Source: Hahellaceae bacterium
GTDB taxonomy: Bacteria > Pseudomonadota > Gammaproteobacteria > Pseudomonadales > Oleiphilaceae
Assembly (NCBI GenBank): GCA_016744695.1
Contig: JADGDV010000018.1
Coordinates: forward strand, 1-64,000
Direction: 5' to 3'
DNA: 64,000 nucleotides
Shown: positions 44,998 to 54,271 of the stretch, piece by piece
Layout: each line of letters starts with the position of its first letter
Numbering within the stretch: position 1 is the stretch's first letter
Made by a program: the position numbers and the translations under genes
Notes under the pieces: generated by a model
The model's database searches: none
What the model was told of the DNA's origin: nothing
What the model saw: only the letters and a program-made list of their open reading frames with translations

Positions 44998-45693
44998 TTA
45001 TGACGGGTCTCTAAGGTCAAATCTAACCGATAGTTTTTTTATGGAGGCGACCACTTTATTGTTGAGTGTTGCGGGTGTAAATGACGCCTGTTCAACGGCT
45101 GTTTTGGCTGCTTGATCTAGCCTGGAGTGCCCGCTAGATTGAACGATGTTTATGTTGGTGATCTTGCCTTCATCATTAATATGAATAGCTAATTTAACGA
45201 GGCCTTCTTCACCTCTTCTGCGAGAGAAGGAGGGGTACTTAGTTCTTATTTGTGTGAGTGCGTGTGCTTCGGAAAGTATATCTGACAAGGGTTTGTTTGT
45301 GGTGGTTGCTTTTATAGTAGGGGGTGGTGTTGATGTTTGTGTTTGGGTGATTGCCGGTTCTATGTGATTTTTGAGATTAGTTGTTGAAGTGCTTTTGGCT
45401 GTTTGGTTTGAGCTTGGAGGTGTTGTTTTTATGGGTGGTTGTTTGAGTATTGATTTTTTTGGGGTGAGGGTTTGCTGAGTTTTTGGCGTAAAGGCCTGAG
45501 TTTGAAGTGCGCTTTTTTCGTGGGGGTTTAATGTGCTGGTGCGTGAAGTGCTCAGGCTAACCTTAATAGGGTTTACATTATTATTTGGGTGCGTTGAATC
45601 AATTGGATCTTGAATGCCCAGTATGAGTATCAGGTGTGTACTGATTGATAATGTTAGTGTAATAAGAATATGCAGAGTCTTCATGGACTTCAC
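44998..45693 (-). CDS. tonB: TonB-like energy transducer
   Basis: 231 residues: an N-terminal membrane anchor (about 8-27), a long periplasmic spacer rich in Thr, Ser, Gln, Lys and Pro (about 45-140), and a C-terminal TonB domain (about 150-228: YPSFSRRRGEEGLVKLAIHINDEG.I). TonB, with ExbB and ExbD, drives outer-membrane receptors. The spacer is poorer in the usual Glu-Pro/Lys-Pro repeats than E. coli TonB. It is the first gene of an operon with the binding protein and transporter genes, so a dedicated uptake system is likely. ExbB/ExbD must be elsewhere. Confidence 0.88.
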   Translation of the reverse strand: MKSMKTLHILITLTLSISTHLILILGIQDPIDSTHPNNNVNPIKVSLSTSRTSTLNPHEKSALQTQAFTPKTQQTLTPKKSILKQPPIKTTPPSSNQTAKSTSTTNLKNHIEPAITQTQTSTPPPTIKATTTNKPLSDILSEAHALTQIRTKYPSFSRRRGEEGLVKLAIHINDEGKITNINIVQSSGHSRLDQAAKTAVEQASFTPATLNNKVVASIKKLSVRFDLRDPS

Positions 45694-45744
45694 TTAATCT
45701 AAAATGTTTGACTATCTATAAGGTAAACTTTATTTCAGGCAATA

Positions 45745-45778
45745 AAAAACCCTGAAATAAAGATATTACAGGGTTTTT
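45745..45778 (-). terminator. tRNA-Asn terminator
   Basis: Minus strand AAAAACCCTG / CAGGGTTTTTT stem with a T-rich tail, downstream of tRNA-Asn and upstream of tonB. Confidence 0.85.
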
Positions 45779-45789
45779 AAAATTCTTTA

Positions 45790-45831
45790 TTTTCTAATCT
45801 TTTCTTAAATAAATCATAAAAGATTAGAAAA
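45790..45831. repeat. 14-bp perfect inverted repeat beside tRNA-Asn
   Basis: TTTTCTAATCTTTT and AAAAGATTAGAAAA flank a 14-base loop, directly against the CCA end of tRNA-Asn. It may act as a processing or termination hairpin. Confidence 0.7.
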
Positions 45832-45907
45832 TGGCTCCTCGAGCTGGGCTCGAACCAGCGACCCACGGATTAACAGTCCGTTGCTCTACCAACTGAGCTA
45901 TCGAGGA
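45832..45907 (-). tRNA. tRNA-Asn(GTT)
   Basis: 76-nt cloverleaf on the minus strand, with encoded CCA (plus-strand TGG at 45832). Acceptor TCCTCGA / TCGAGGA, D arm AGCTCAGTTGGTAGAGC, anticodon loop CTGTTAA with GTT, T arm GCTGGTTCGAGCCCAGC. A second copy identical over the tRNA is at 57879-57954. Confidence 0.97.
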
Positions 45908-45926
45908 ACAATCAGTTGAGGCGCGT

Positions 45927-45955
45927 ATACTAATGAGCTTGCATTGATACGTCAA
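45927..45955 (-). promoter_or_regulatory. tRNA-Asn promoter
   Basis: Minus strand TTGACG, 17 bp, TAGTAT, then a GC-rich discriminator (ACGCGCC) typical of stringently controlled stable-RNA genes. Confidence 0.7.
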
Positions 45956-46100
45956 GTCCTTATTTTAATTAATCATAACTACTCTATCGTACATGATAAG
46001 AAAGTTAAGCGTCTAAGCTTGCTATCCTGAATAAGGAGTGTTCAGATATTCATATTGAAGCACGCTATCTATTGAGATACAGATTTAAAAGAGACCTTGC

Positions 46101-48119
46101 ATGGCAAAAGATTTTAAAGTTTACTCGGATTTTAAGCCATCAGGTGACCAACCTACGGCTATTAAGCAATTAATAGAAGGTATAGAGGCAGGACTTTCGC
46201 ATCAGACACTTCTAGGTGTAACGGGTTCAGGCAAAACATTCACAGTTGCTAATGTAATACAGGCGGTACAGCGCCCGACGATTGTGATGGCGCATAACAA
46301 GACTCTGGCCGCTCAGTTGTATGGGGAATTTAAAGAATTTTTCCCTGATAATTCTGTTGAGTATTTTGTGTCGTATTATGACTATTACCAGCCAGAAGCT
46401 TATGTTCCTTCTTCCGATACTTTTATACAGAAAGACGCCTCCGTTAATGAGCACATTGAACAAATGCGTTTGTCAGCAACTAAAGCCCTGCTTGAGCGAG
46501 ACGATGCAATAATAGTGGCAACAGTATCGGCCATTTATGGCTTGGGAGATCCTAAGTCTTATCTTAAGATGATGCTGCATCTAGATAGAGGGGAGCAGAT
46601 AGATCAGCGTACTATTGTCGGTCGCTTAGCTGACCTTCAATACACACGAAATGATGTAGAGCTTCATCGAGCCACTTACCGTGTTCGAGGGGATGTTATT
46701 GACATCTACCCTGCAGAATCTGAAAAAGAAGCGGTAAGAATTGAGTTGTTTGATGATGAAGTTGAGAATCTGGCCTATTTTGACCCATTAACTGGAGAGG
46801 TGCTACGGCGCGTCCCGCGCATCACTGTCTATCCGAAGTCTCACTATGTAACGCCACGGCAAAAAGTGTTGGATGCCGTCGTTTGTATAAAAGAAGAGTT
46901 GGCAGAAAGACTGCCTCAGCTAAAAGAGTGTGGCAAGCTAGTTGAAGCTCAAAGACTGGAAGAGCGAACTCGTTATGATATGGAAATGATGAATGAGCTT
47001 GGCTACTGTAATGGCATTGAGAATTATTCTCGGTATTTGTCGGGGCGAAGCAATGGTGAGGCGCCGCCAACCTTATTTGATTATCTACCTTCGAATGCAC
47101 TTTTAATCGTTGATGAATCACACGTTACGGTCTCTCAAATAGGGGGGATGTACCGAGGGGATAGATCTCGTAAAGAAACCTTGGTTGAATACGGGTTTCG
47201 TTTACCTTCGGCGCTTGATAATCGACCCATGCGGTTTGATGAGTGGGAAAGGATCTCACCTCAGACTATTTTTGTTTCAGCCACACCTGGCGATTATGAA
47301 GGAGAGCATTCGGGGAGGGTTGTAGAGCAACTTATTCGGCCTACCGGTTTACTCGACCCTGTTTTAGAGGTGCGTCCAGCAACGACTCAAGTTGATGACT
47401 TATTGTCTGAGATACATAAGCGTGTTGCCGTTGAAGAGCGAGTGCTCGTCACCACATTAACCAAGCGTATGGCTGAAGACCTTACTGACTTCCTTATGGA
47501 ACATGGTGTTCGTGTACGTTATTTACATTCGGATATTGATACGGTTGAGCGTGTTGAGATTATTCGTGACTTAAGATTGGGGGAGTTTGACGTATTGGTT
47601 GGTATTAACCTTCTTCGAGAAGGCTTAGATATGCCAGAAGTATCGCTGGTTGCTATTTTGGATGCAGACAAAGAAGGCTTCCTTCGTTCTGAGCGTGCGC
47701 TGATACAGTCAATCGGGCGTGCAGCAAGAAATATAAATGGTTCTGCGATTCTTTATGCTGACCGAATAACCAAATCAATGAAGAAAGCCATTGATGAAAC
47801 AGAGCGTCGGCGTAAAACACAACACGAATACAATCAAAAGCACGGAATAACCCCCACGGGTCTAAATAAAAAAGTGACCGATATTATGGAGGGAGGGGTT
47901 GTGCCGGGTAGAAAGGTTGGTAAGTTGCGTAAGATCGCAGAGCCTCAAGAAGGTTATACGTTTGATATCAAGTCTCGAACCCCAGGAGAGCTTGCCAAAG
48001 AAATTAAGCGTATTGAAGATGAAATGTACGAGGCCGCAAGAGACTTGCAGTTTGAAAAAGCGGCTCAATTGAGAGATGACATCGCAATGCTTAAAGAGGC
48101 AACTCTAGGGCATCGATGA
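46101..48119 (+). CDS. uvrB: excinuclease ABC subunit B
   Basis: 672 residues, the usual length. UvrB is the damage-verifying helicase of nucleotide excision repair. The Walker A GVTGSGKT (39-46), the beta-hairpin tyrosines ([16 protein letters not shown]), helicase motifs DESHVTVSQ and SATPGDYE, and QSIGRAARN are seen. The C-terminal UVR motif for UvrC (about 630-665, [21 protein letters not shown]) is intact. No consensus LexA box (CTG-N10-CAG) was found upstream, so SOS control is not supported here. Its end overlaps the convergent CDF gene by 15 bp. Confidence 0.97.
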   Translation: MAKDFKVYSDFKPSGDQPTAIKQLIEGIEAGLSHQTLLGVTGSGKTFTVANVIQAVQRPTIVMAHNKTLAAQLYGEFKEFFPDNSVEYFVSYYDYYQPEAYVPSSDTFIQKDASVNEHIEQMRLSATKALLERDDAIIVATVSAIYGLGDPKSYLKMMLHLDRGEQIDQRTIVGRLADLQYTRNDVELHRATYRVRGDVIDIYPAESEKEAVRIELFDDEVENLAYFDPLTGEVLRRVPRITVYPKSHYVTPRQKVLDAVVCIKEELAERLPQLKECGKLVEAQRLEERTRYDMEMMNELGYCNGIENYSRYLSGRSNGEAPPTLFDYLPSNALLIVDESHVTVSQIGGMYRGDRSRKETLVEYGFRLPSALDNRPMRFDEWERISPQTIFVSATPGDYEGEHSGRVVEQLIRPTGLLDPVLEVRPATTQVDDLLSEIHKRVAVEERVLVTTLTKRMAEDLTDFLMEHGVRVRYLHSDIDTVERVEIIRDLRLGEFDVLVGINLLREGLDMPEVSLVAILDADKEGFLRSERALIQSIGRAARNINGSAILYADRITKSMKKAIDETERRRKTQHEYNQKHGITPTGLNKKVTDIMEGGVVPGRKVGKLRKIAEPQEGYTFDIKSRTPGELAKEIKRIEDEMYEAARDLQFEKAAQLRDDIAMLKEATLGHR

Positions 48120-49307
48120 ATACCATAACTTTAGCTCTCCTAGCCAGCTAACCGATTTTGCAGCTTCACTTAGCTTTTGCTGCAGTTGATGGTCTGGCTG
48201 GTTGTTGTTTGAATCAAGAAAAAGCTCAACCGCTATTTTGTTGTTAAGGTAATGAAGGTTAATTCGTCTGTCATCATCAATAGAAAGTAAGTCTGCCCAT
48301 ACTTCATTTAAGGTTTTGATTACATCGGCTCTTAAAGGTAGTGATGCTGAAGTTACGTGCTCACCATTGTGGTCATCGTCTTCTGCATCTATGTGGAATG
48401 TCACATCCCTTATATGATCGTATTTACTCTTAAGACGCTGGGTGACGATGAGTCCTATTTGATGCCCTTCAGATACACTGATAGATGAGCGGACCTGTAA
48501 GTGAACATCAAGTATCACGTCTGGCCCCATGTGTCGGCTTCTAAGGTCGTGAACGTTTTGGATTCCAGGGGTTTCTTTAATAAATGCTCTTAGTTCACTG
48601 GTCTCTTCTGGTGATAATGCGGTATCAACTAACTCTTTAATGCTGTCCCATGATAAATCCCAGCCTACTTTGGCAATCATAACTGCAACAATAACGGCGG
48701 CCGCTGCGTCAAGCCAGACTACTCCGCTCATAGCGCCAGCAATCCCTATAAACACAACAATAGATGAAAGTGCATCGGTTCGGCTATGCCAAGCATTGGC
48801 GATGATTAAGTCAGACTTTATTTGTTTGCCAATGTGCATGGTGTATCTGAATATCAATTCTTTGGCAATAACTGATACCGCAGCAATAACAAGGGCGGGC
48901 CATGAAGGTAGCTCAATGACAACCTGTGTGATAAGGCGTGTAATGCTATCCCATGCCATTGCGCCTGCTACAGCAATGAGTAAGCCGCCGAGAAATATTG
49001 TTCCCAGTGTTTCAAAGCGTTCATGGCCATAGGGGTGATCTTCATCAGGGGCAAGCCTTGAGTATCTTGTGATGGCGATTACGAGGACGTCGGTTAAGGC
49101 GTCAGAAAATGAGTGGAGACCATCGGCAATTAGCGCATATGAATGTGAGAAAAGGCCAAAGAAAATCTTTAGTGAGCCCAGAATGATATCTATAACCATG
49201 CCTATTAAGGTGACATGCTGCGCTTTTTTTTGAAATTGAAGTGAATCTTTGGATGCTGGGGAGGAGGGTGACTTATGTGCTATATCGTGATTGTGCATGG
49301 TAACCAT
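48105..49307 (-). CDS. cation diffusion facilitator (CDF) metal efflux protein
   Basis: 400 residues. Six helices (about 34-230) form the transport domain, with metal-site motifs [13 protein letters not shown] (D62, H65, D69) and [11 protein letters not shown]; a C-terminal cytoplasmic domain (about 235-400) follows. CDF proteins export Zn, Fe, Co or Ni by proton antiport. The N-terminal tail is His-bearing (HNHDIAHK). The C-terminus after about 310 is longer than in FieF and has HNGEH and His-Asp-rich stretches. The 3' end overlaps uvrB by 15 bp on the opposite strand. Metal specificity cannot be fixed; HD-HD sites suggest zinc. Confidence 0.88.
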   Translation of the reverse strand: MVTMHNHDIAHKSPSSPASKDSLQFQKKAQHVTLIGMVIDIILGSLKIFFGLFSHSYALIADGLHSFSDALTDVLVIAITRYSRLAPDEDHPYGHERFETLGTIFLGGLLIAVAGAMAWDSITRLITQVVIELPSWPALVIAAVSVIAKELIFRYTMHIGKQIKSDLIIANAWHSRTDALSSIVVFIGIAGAMSGVVWLDAAAAVIVAVMIAKVGWDLSWDSIKELVDTALSPEETSELRAFIKETPGIQNVHDLRSRHMGPDVILDVHLQVRSSISVSEGHQIGLIVTQRLKSKYDHIRDVTFHIDAEDDDHNGEHVTSASLPLRADVIKTLNEVWADLLSIDDDRRINLHYLNNKIAVELFLDSNNNQPDHQLQQKLSEAAKSVSWLGELKLWYSSMP

Positions 49308-49508
49308 TACTTTAAATGTATGAAGGGTAAGGTTTTATATTAAATAATATCCTGATTGTAGCACTGCTTTATTTATATTTGCTATGACAAATAAATGGCG
49401 TTTTTAAAATAGGCGCTTAAACCCATTGATTAATAAAGAAATAAGGTTAGTATATTGTTTTGGTTTGAAGTTTGTTGACCAGTTTTTAGAATAAATAAAA
49501 GAGTATAT

Positions 49509-49784
49509 ATGTCGTCTGGTTCAGAAAAAAGAAAACACCCTAGAATAAGGGTGACCTTTGATGTTGAGGTGTACCATCCTTCTGTTGGCTTAAATCACTT
49601 TCAGACGCGTGATATGTCGCACAATGGGATGTTCATAATCGATGATGTAGCAAACATCTTGCTTTCTTTGCTAGGGGAAATAGTGAGAGTACTTATAAAG
49701 GGGCTTTCTCTTGATGAGCCTATGACAGTAGATATGCGGGTTGTAAGAAACTCTATTAATGGAAAAGGCCTTATCTTTATATAG
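49509..49784 (+). CDS. PilZ-domain protein
   Basis: 91 residues, a single PilZ domain. The c-di-GMP motifs are R8-K-H-P-R12 (RxxxR) and D35-M-S-H-N-G40 (D/NxSxxG), so binding is expected. It has no further domain and could act as a stand-alone adaptor, for example in motility or exopolysaccharide control. It lies alone between the CDF gene and a long non-coding region. The ATG has only a weak ribosome-binding site (AAAAGAG). Confidence 0.85.
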   Translation: MSSGSEKRKHPRIRVTFDVEVYHPSVGLNHFQTRDMSHNGMFIIDDVANILLSLLGEIVRVLIKGLSLDEPMTVDMRVVRNSINGKGLIFI

Positions 49785-50039
49785 CATGGCCTATTTATAG
49801 CGAATTATTACGTGGGCCCTATTCAGGCTGACTTCTTTAGCTGTCATTCAGCAATTCTTGAACAATACTACCTTTTTATGTGTCTTTTGATGGTTTTTTT
49901 TTGAGCCTTATTGCGTTTGAATGCCATTAAATTGGCATTATTATACACAGAAGGCTTGGCTTGAAAAAAAATAGAAAGAAAACTGACAAAATGTTGAAAT
50001 ATTGTGTTGATATATATAAGTTGTTGATTTAATTGAATA

Positions 50040-50070
50040 ATTAAATTGATCAAAAAATGATCAGTTTAAT
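50040..50070. repeat. 31-bp imperfect palindrome with two GATC sites
   Basis: ATTAAATTGATCA and TGATCAGTTTAAT arms (one mismatch) around AAAAA. The arms contain Dam sites (GATC). Confidence 0.7.
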
Positions 50071-50125
50071 GCTAAGGGAGTATATTAGAGGGGTCTGGGT
50101 TGTTTTTAAATGGTTTTCAACAAAG

Positions 50126-50148
50126 TTATCCACAGAAACGGTGGATAA
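50126..50148. promoter_or_regulatory. inverted pair of DnaA-box-like sites
   Basis: TTATCCACA (50126-50134) is a perfect DnaA box; GGTGGATAA (50140-50148) is, on the other strand, TTATCCACC, one base off. Together they form an 8-bp inverted repeat with a 7-bp spacer. Confidence 0.5.
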
Positions 50149-50290
50149 ATAACAAAACTTTCAACTATATGTAATTAAATTGTCTTTTTTACCCTTATTT
50201 GGCGTATTGATTTCGAGGGATGCTGTAATAAATAGGCAATAACTAATATAATTCCCGCGCCCTTATTTTATGCATAAGAGAATTCAAACC

Positions 50291-51316
50291 ATGGCCTACA
50301 AACTGATTCGAAATCTACTCTTCACACTTCCTCCAGAGGTTGCCCATGAAGCATCCTTAGATATGATTAGTGCTTCTGAAAGATTGGGGCTATTAAAACC
50401 ATTTATTAAAGTACCTGTATCTGACCCTGTTGAGGTCATGGGCGTTAAGTTTGTTAATCCGGTGGGTTTAGCGGCGGGTTTGGATAAAAATGGTGATCAT
50501 ATTGATGGTTTAGCTGCTTTGGGTTTTGGTTCTATAGAGATTGGTACCGTTACACCCAGACCTCAGCCTGGTAACCCTAAGCCTCGCATGTTTAGAATTG
50601 TTGAGCGAGAGGCGATCATTAACCGAATGGGGTTTAATAACCTAGGGGTTGATAACTTAGTCGAAAATGTAAAAAAATCGCGCTTTAATGGTGTGCTAGG
50701 AATTAATGTAGGTAAGAATTTTGACACACCAGTTGAAGATGCAACGAATGATTACCTAACAGGTATTCAAAAAGTATACCCATTAGCCAGCTATATTACG
50801 GTGAATGTTTCATCGCCTAACACACCAGGATTAAGAACACTTCAGTTTGGCGATTCTTTAAAGCAATTGTTAGAAGCTATTAAGGAAGAGCAGCAGAAAC
50901 TTATACAACTACACGGTAAATTTGTACCCATCGCTATTAAAATCGCACCAGACATGATTCAGGATGAAATTAGACTAGTGGCAGCTGCATTTAAACAGTT
51001 TGAGGTTGATGGGGTGATTGCAACTAATACAACCGTTAGTCGTGAAGGTGTTGAAGGTTACCCTTATGCAAATGAAATGGGTGGTTTGAGTGGTGCTCCG
51101 TTAACGCACATGTCTACTGATGTTGTTAAGGGTCTCTACTCTGAGCTGGGAGATAATATTCCCATTATTGGTGTAGGCGGTATTATTGATGGCGCATCGG
51201 CTATCGATAAAATTGAAGCGGGTGCAAAGTTGGTACAGGTGTATTCAGGGTTTATATACCATGGTCCGGCTTTAATTAGAGAGGCTGTAGAGGCTATTGC
51301 GTCGGTGAAACGCTAG
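50291..51316 (+). CDS. pyrD: dihydroorotate dehydrogenase (quinone), class 2
   Basis: 341 residues from the ATG at 50291, preceded by AAGAGA; a reading frame begins at 50270 but the E. coli protein aligns from [11 protein letters not shown]. PyrD oxidises dihydroorotate with FMN and passes electrons to ubiquinone at the inner membrane. The N-terminal amphipathic helix is present. [13 protein letters not shown], the catalytic Ser in [11 protein letters not shown] and IGVGGI near the C-terminus identify it. It precedes the convergent rmf and then rlmKL, an order also found in Pseudomonas. Confidence 0.96.
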   Translation: MAYKLIRNLLFTLPPEVAHEASLDMISASERLGLLKPFIKVPVSDPVEVMGVKFVNPVGLAAGLDKNGDHIDGLAALGFGSIEIGTVTPRPQPGNPKPRMFRIVEREAIINRMGFNNLGVDNLVENVKKSRFNGVLGINVGKNFDTPVEDATNDYLTGIQKVYPLASYITVNVSSPNTPGLRTLQFGDSLKQLLEAIKEEQQKLIQLHGKFVPIAIKIAPDMIQDEIRLVAAAFKQFEVDGVIATNTTVSREGVEGYPYANEMGGLSGAPLTHMSTDVVKGLYSELGDNIPIIGVGGIIDGASAIDKIEAGAKLVQVYSGFIYHGPALIREAVEAIASVKR

Positions 51317-51340
51317 CTAAAAAGTTAAAATATTATTCTT

Positions 51341-51375
51341 CCCGTCATTATGCAATTAAACTGCAGAATGACGGG
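51341..51375. terminator. hairpin between convergent pyrD and rmf
   Basis: CCCGTCATT / AATGACGGG stem, extended inside by TGCA/TGCA, loop ATTAAAC. No strong T run. Confidence 0.7.
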
Positions 51376-51391
51376 GCGAGTTTGTGAGTGT

Positions 51392-51601
51392 TTAAGTTGT
51401 GATGCCAGGTATTTTATGAATGCCGGAGACGCCGGACATACCTTCCCAATTGTCTACTCGGCCATCCCGCCAGCCGGTGAGCCATTGTTGCTTAGTTGTA
51501 GGGGTTTCTGTAGGGCATTGAGATTTTGATTTACCGCCTTGGCCAGCTTGATAGCCACGCTTATATGCACGTTCGCAAACATCACGTTTTTGTCTTTTCA
51601 T
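51392..51601 (-). CDS. rmf: ribosome modulation factor
   Basis: 69 residues from ATG 51601, with GAGGT ten bases upstream. RMF dimerises 70S ribosomes into inactive 100S particles in stationary phase. MKRQKRDVCERAYKRGYQAG matches the E. coli start, and CP....QW..GWRDGR follows. It is slightly longer than E. coli RMF (55 residues), with a Gly/Ile-rich tail (SGVSGIHKIPGITT). A further 20 in-frame residues upstream do not fit the family. The gene lies between pyrD and rlmKL as in Pseudomonas. Confidence 0.92.
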   Translation of the reverse strand: MKRQKRDVCERAYKRGYQAGQGGKSKSQCPTETPTTKQQWLTGWRDGRVDNWEGMSGVSGIHKIPGITT

Positions 51602-52010
51602 TATTATATGACCTCGAAATTTATATATGATGGTAACCGTTGAACCTAAGTGCTTGAGCACCCAAAAAAACGTATAACCTCCCTTAAATCTTTTGAGACA
51701 CTAAATATTAACGATCTACTTCTTTTTGCTTTGCTTGTTGATCAGTTCTCTTTGATATAAAGAGTACACTTTCAGTAAAGCAGAAATAAAAACGACTTGT
51801 ATACGAATTAATGGATCTATTTAAATGTTTTTTTATATCTTTATAGAATATGCCTTAATAACATACTGTTTTAACAATGATTAACTGCTACTTTTAATAG
51901 ACTAATTTCACGTTAAAAAGTGTTAAAATTTTGTAACCTGATTTGTAACATCTCTTAATATCCTTTTTATTCTTTTTATTAAAACAACAGAGCCTCATTT
52001 GTAACTTATT
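51602..52010. other. divergent intergenic region between rmf and rlmKL
   Basis: About 410 bp, strongly AT-rich, with no gene I can support. It must hold the promoters of rmf (minus) and rlmKL (plus). Near the right end GTTAAAAAGTGTTAAAA and two TTTGTAAC repeats stand out, but no clear consensus site is called. Confidence 0.3.
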
Positions 52011-54221
52011 ATGACCAATAAACTGTTATCTATTTTTGCCACTTGCCCTAAAGGGCTTGAATATGTGCTTGAAGCTGAGCTTAAAGCACTACTTGATACT
52101 GATGCGAAGGTAAGACCTGCTGGAATTTCATTTGAGGCGACATTGCCTGATGTTTATCGCTTTATCCTTTGGTCCAGAACGCCCAACCGGGTGCTATTAA
52201 GTCTTAAGGAGGGGCGTGTTGAGACTGCTGAGGAGCTTTATGATTTAGTTTACGGTATTGACTGGTCAGAGCATATGTCAGTTGATACAACCTTAGTTGT
52301 TGATTTTGCGGGGCAGTCTAGGAGTATCAATAATACGACTTTTGGTGCAGTAAAAGTAAAAGACGCCATTGTTGACCAATTTAGAGACCGTACAGGTGAT
52401 CGCCCAAATGTTACGCGTGACTCCCCTGATATTCGAGTTAATGTGAAGTTGGGTAAAGGGAGGGCGGTCGTTGCAATTGACTTGTCAGGGGATAGCTTGC
52501 ACCGACGAGGCTATCGGACCGAGGCGGGTAAAGCACCTATTAAAGAAAATTTGGCGGCCGCTTTATTGCAGCGTTGTAACTGGTCTGATATGAGTGATTC
52601 AGGGGCTTCGTTAATTGATCCTATGTGTGGTTCAGGTACGCTTTTAGTTGAGGGGGCTATGATTTTTTGTGATAAAGCCCCAGCTTTAGATCGCGCTAGA
52701 TTTGGCTTTTTAAAGTGGAAGCAGCATGATGATGCGTTATGGAAAGACTTGATTGATGATGCTATTGAGCGGTTTGAAAAAGGTTTAGATCACTGTATTC
52801 GGCAGCAAAGTGAAGGTAAAAATATTTTCATTGGTTTTGACGAAGATGAAAAGGTTATCTCAACAGCCATAAACAATATTAAGAGAGCAGGGCTTGAGCG
52901 AGTTATTTGTGTAGAACCGCAAGCACTGTCTGAATTGAAGGCTATAGATTGTTCTACGGGTTTACTTTTGACTAACCCTCCTTATGGGGAGCGTTTGGGT
53001 GATGTTGAGTCATTAAAGGGGCTGTATCGTTGTTTGGGTGATAAGCTAAAGTCTGAATTTGAAGGGTGGAAGGCTGGGATATTTACAGGGAATGTCGACT
53101 TAGGGAAGCGTATCGGCTTGAGAAGCTATAAGCAATATAAATTGTTTAATGGTAGTTTGCCTAGTCAGCTAATTTTGATTGATGTTGTGCCTGAATATTT
53201 TGTTCAAACAGATGACGGAAAAGAATCAGAAGTTATATTGAGCCGAAGGCGCTTACGGGTGGCTAACCCCGATAGGGCGGCGATGTTTGCGAATCGCCTA
53301 AAGAAAAACTTTAAAACCTTGGGTAAGTGGTCAAAAAAGAACAATATCGAATGTTATCGCGTTTATGATGCTGATATGCCAGAGTTTTCTTTGGCTGTTG
53401 ATATTTATGGTGAATGGGTGCATGTTCAAGAGTACGCTGCTCCTGCATCAGTGGATGAGACGTCTGCTCGCGAACGGCTGGATGAAGCTCTAAGTGTGTT
53501 GCCTGACGTACTGTCTGTTTCAGCTGAACATGTTGTTGTGAAGCAGCGAAGAAGGCAAAAGGGTGCTTCACAGTACGAGAAACACGATCAAAAAGCTCAA
53601 CGAATGATTGTCGAGGAGTCTGATTGTAAGCTTTATGTGAATTTGATTGATTATATCGATACAGGGCTATTTCTTGATCACCGTCTTGTTCGAAATACTA
53701 TTCAGCAGCAAGCGCAAGGTAAGCGTTTTCTTAATTTATTTTGTTACACGGCAGCAGCGACTATTCATGCTGTGCGTGGAGGTGCTGCGGAAACGGTCAG
53801 TGTAGATATGTCGAATACTTATCTTGACTGGGGTAAAGAAAATTTAAAGTTGAATGGTTTTAGTGAGAAAGGGCATCAGTTTGTTCAAGCTGATTGTATG
53901 CGCTGGCTTGATTCTGCAAGAGAAACGTTTGATTTAATATTTCTTGATCCGCCCACTTTTTCGAATTCTAAGAGAATGGAGGGGGTGTTGGACATTCAGC
54001 GGGACCATGTTGCGTTGATTGAAAAGTCGATGAATCTGCTGAATAATGGTGGTTTGTTGATATTTTCAAATAACCTAAGACGCTTTAAATTAGATGAAGA
54101 GGCTTTATCAGCTTTTGAAATTAAAGATGTTTCAAGGTCAACTATAGATAAGGACTTTGAGCGCAATACTAAAATACACCAGTGCTGGCATATTAAATAT
54201 AAAACACTGAGTTTAAAATAA
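52011..54221 (+). CDS. rlmKL: bifunctional 23S rRNA methyltransferase RlmKL
   Basis: 736 residues. The THUMP domain (about 45-155) and RlmL methyltransferase (about 165-385; DPMCGSGTLLVEGAM, and TNPPYGERLG) make m2G2445. The C-terminal RlmK part (about 400-736; GLFLDHRLVRNTI, FLNLFCYTAAATIHAVRGG, and FLDPPTFSNSKRM) makes m7G2069. The two-domain fusion is the gammaproteobacterial form. The ATG has a weak ribosome-binding site. A strong terminator follows the stop. Confidence 0.96.
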   Translation: MTNKLLSIFATCPKGLEYVLEAELKALLDTDAKVRPAGISFEATLPDVYRFILWSRTPNRVLLSLKEGRVETAEELYDLVYGIDWSEHMSVDTTLVVDFAGQSRSINNTTFGAVKVKDAIVDQFRDRTGDRPNVTRDSPDIRVNVKLGKGRAVVAIDLSGDSLHRRGYRTEAGKAPIKENLAAALLQRCNWSDMSDSGASLIDPMCGSGTLLVEGAMIFCDKAPALDRARFGFLKWKQHDDALWKDLIDDAIERFEKGLDHCIRQQSEGKNIFIGFDEDEKVISTAINNIKRAGLERVICVEPQALSELKAIDCSTGLLLTNPPYGERLGDVESLKGLYRCLGDKLKSEFEGWKAGIFTGNVDLGKRIGLRSYKQYKLFNGSLPSQLILIDVVPEYFVQTDDGKESEVILSRRRLRVANPDRAAMFANRLKKNFKTLGKWSKKNNIECYRVYDADMPEFSLAVDIYGEWVHVQEYAAPASVDETSARERLDEALSVLPDVLSVSAEHVVVKQRRRQKGASQYEKHDQKAQRMIVEESDCKLYVNLIDYIDTGLFLDHRLVRNTIQQQAQGKRFLNLFCYTAAATIHAVRGGAAETVSVDMSNTYLDWGKENLKLNGFSEKGHQFVQADCMRWLDSARETFDLIFLDPPTFSNSKRMEGVLDIQRDHVALIEKSMNLLNNGGLLIFSNNLRRFKLDEEALSAFEIKDVSRSTIDKDFERNTKIHQCWHIKYKTLSLK

Positions 54222-54232
54222 GAAGTGACTGA

Positions 54233-54261
54233 AAAATCCTGCGGCTTGACCGCAGGATTTT
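54233..54261. terminator. terminator between rlmKL and the barrel protein gene
   Basis: AAAATCCTGCGG / CCGCAGGATTTT, loop CTTGA, between convergent genes. Confidence 0.88.
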
Positions 54262-54271
54262 GTTTCTAAAT

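Larger units (their letters stand above)
49785..50290 (+). promoter_or_regulatory. long AT-rich pyrD upstream region
   Basis: About 500 bp with no gene I can support. It holds an AATGCCA/TGGCATT hairpin (49917-49937), a GATC-containing palindrome (50040-50070), two DnaA-box-like sites (50126-50148) and a perfect TATAAT at 50247-50252 followed by the C-rich start region TCCCGCGCCC. The latter is near the likely pyrD transcription start. Confidence 0.4.

Noticed and set aside
45694-45744. Cobalamin riboswitch before the tonB operon
   Set aside because: The interval between the tRNA-Asn terminator and tonB is only about 50 bp, too short for the aptamer.
45960-46100. LexA box before uvrB
   Set aside because: No CTG-N10-CAG was found; the nearest CTG...CAG pair is 13 bases apart.
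49785-50290. Chromosomal replication origin
   Set aside because: Only two DnaA boxes and no dnaA/dnaN/gid genes nearby; kept as a possible DnaA site, not as oriC.
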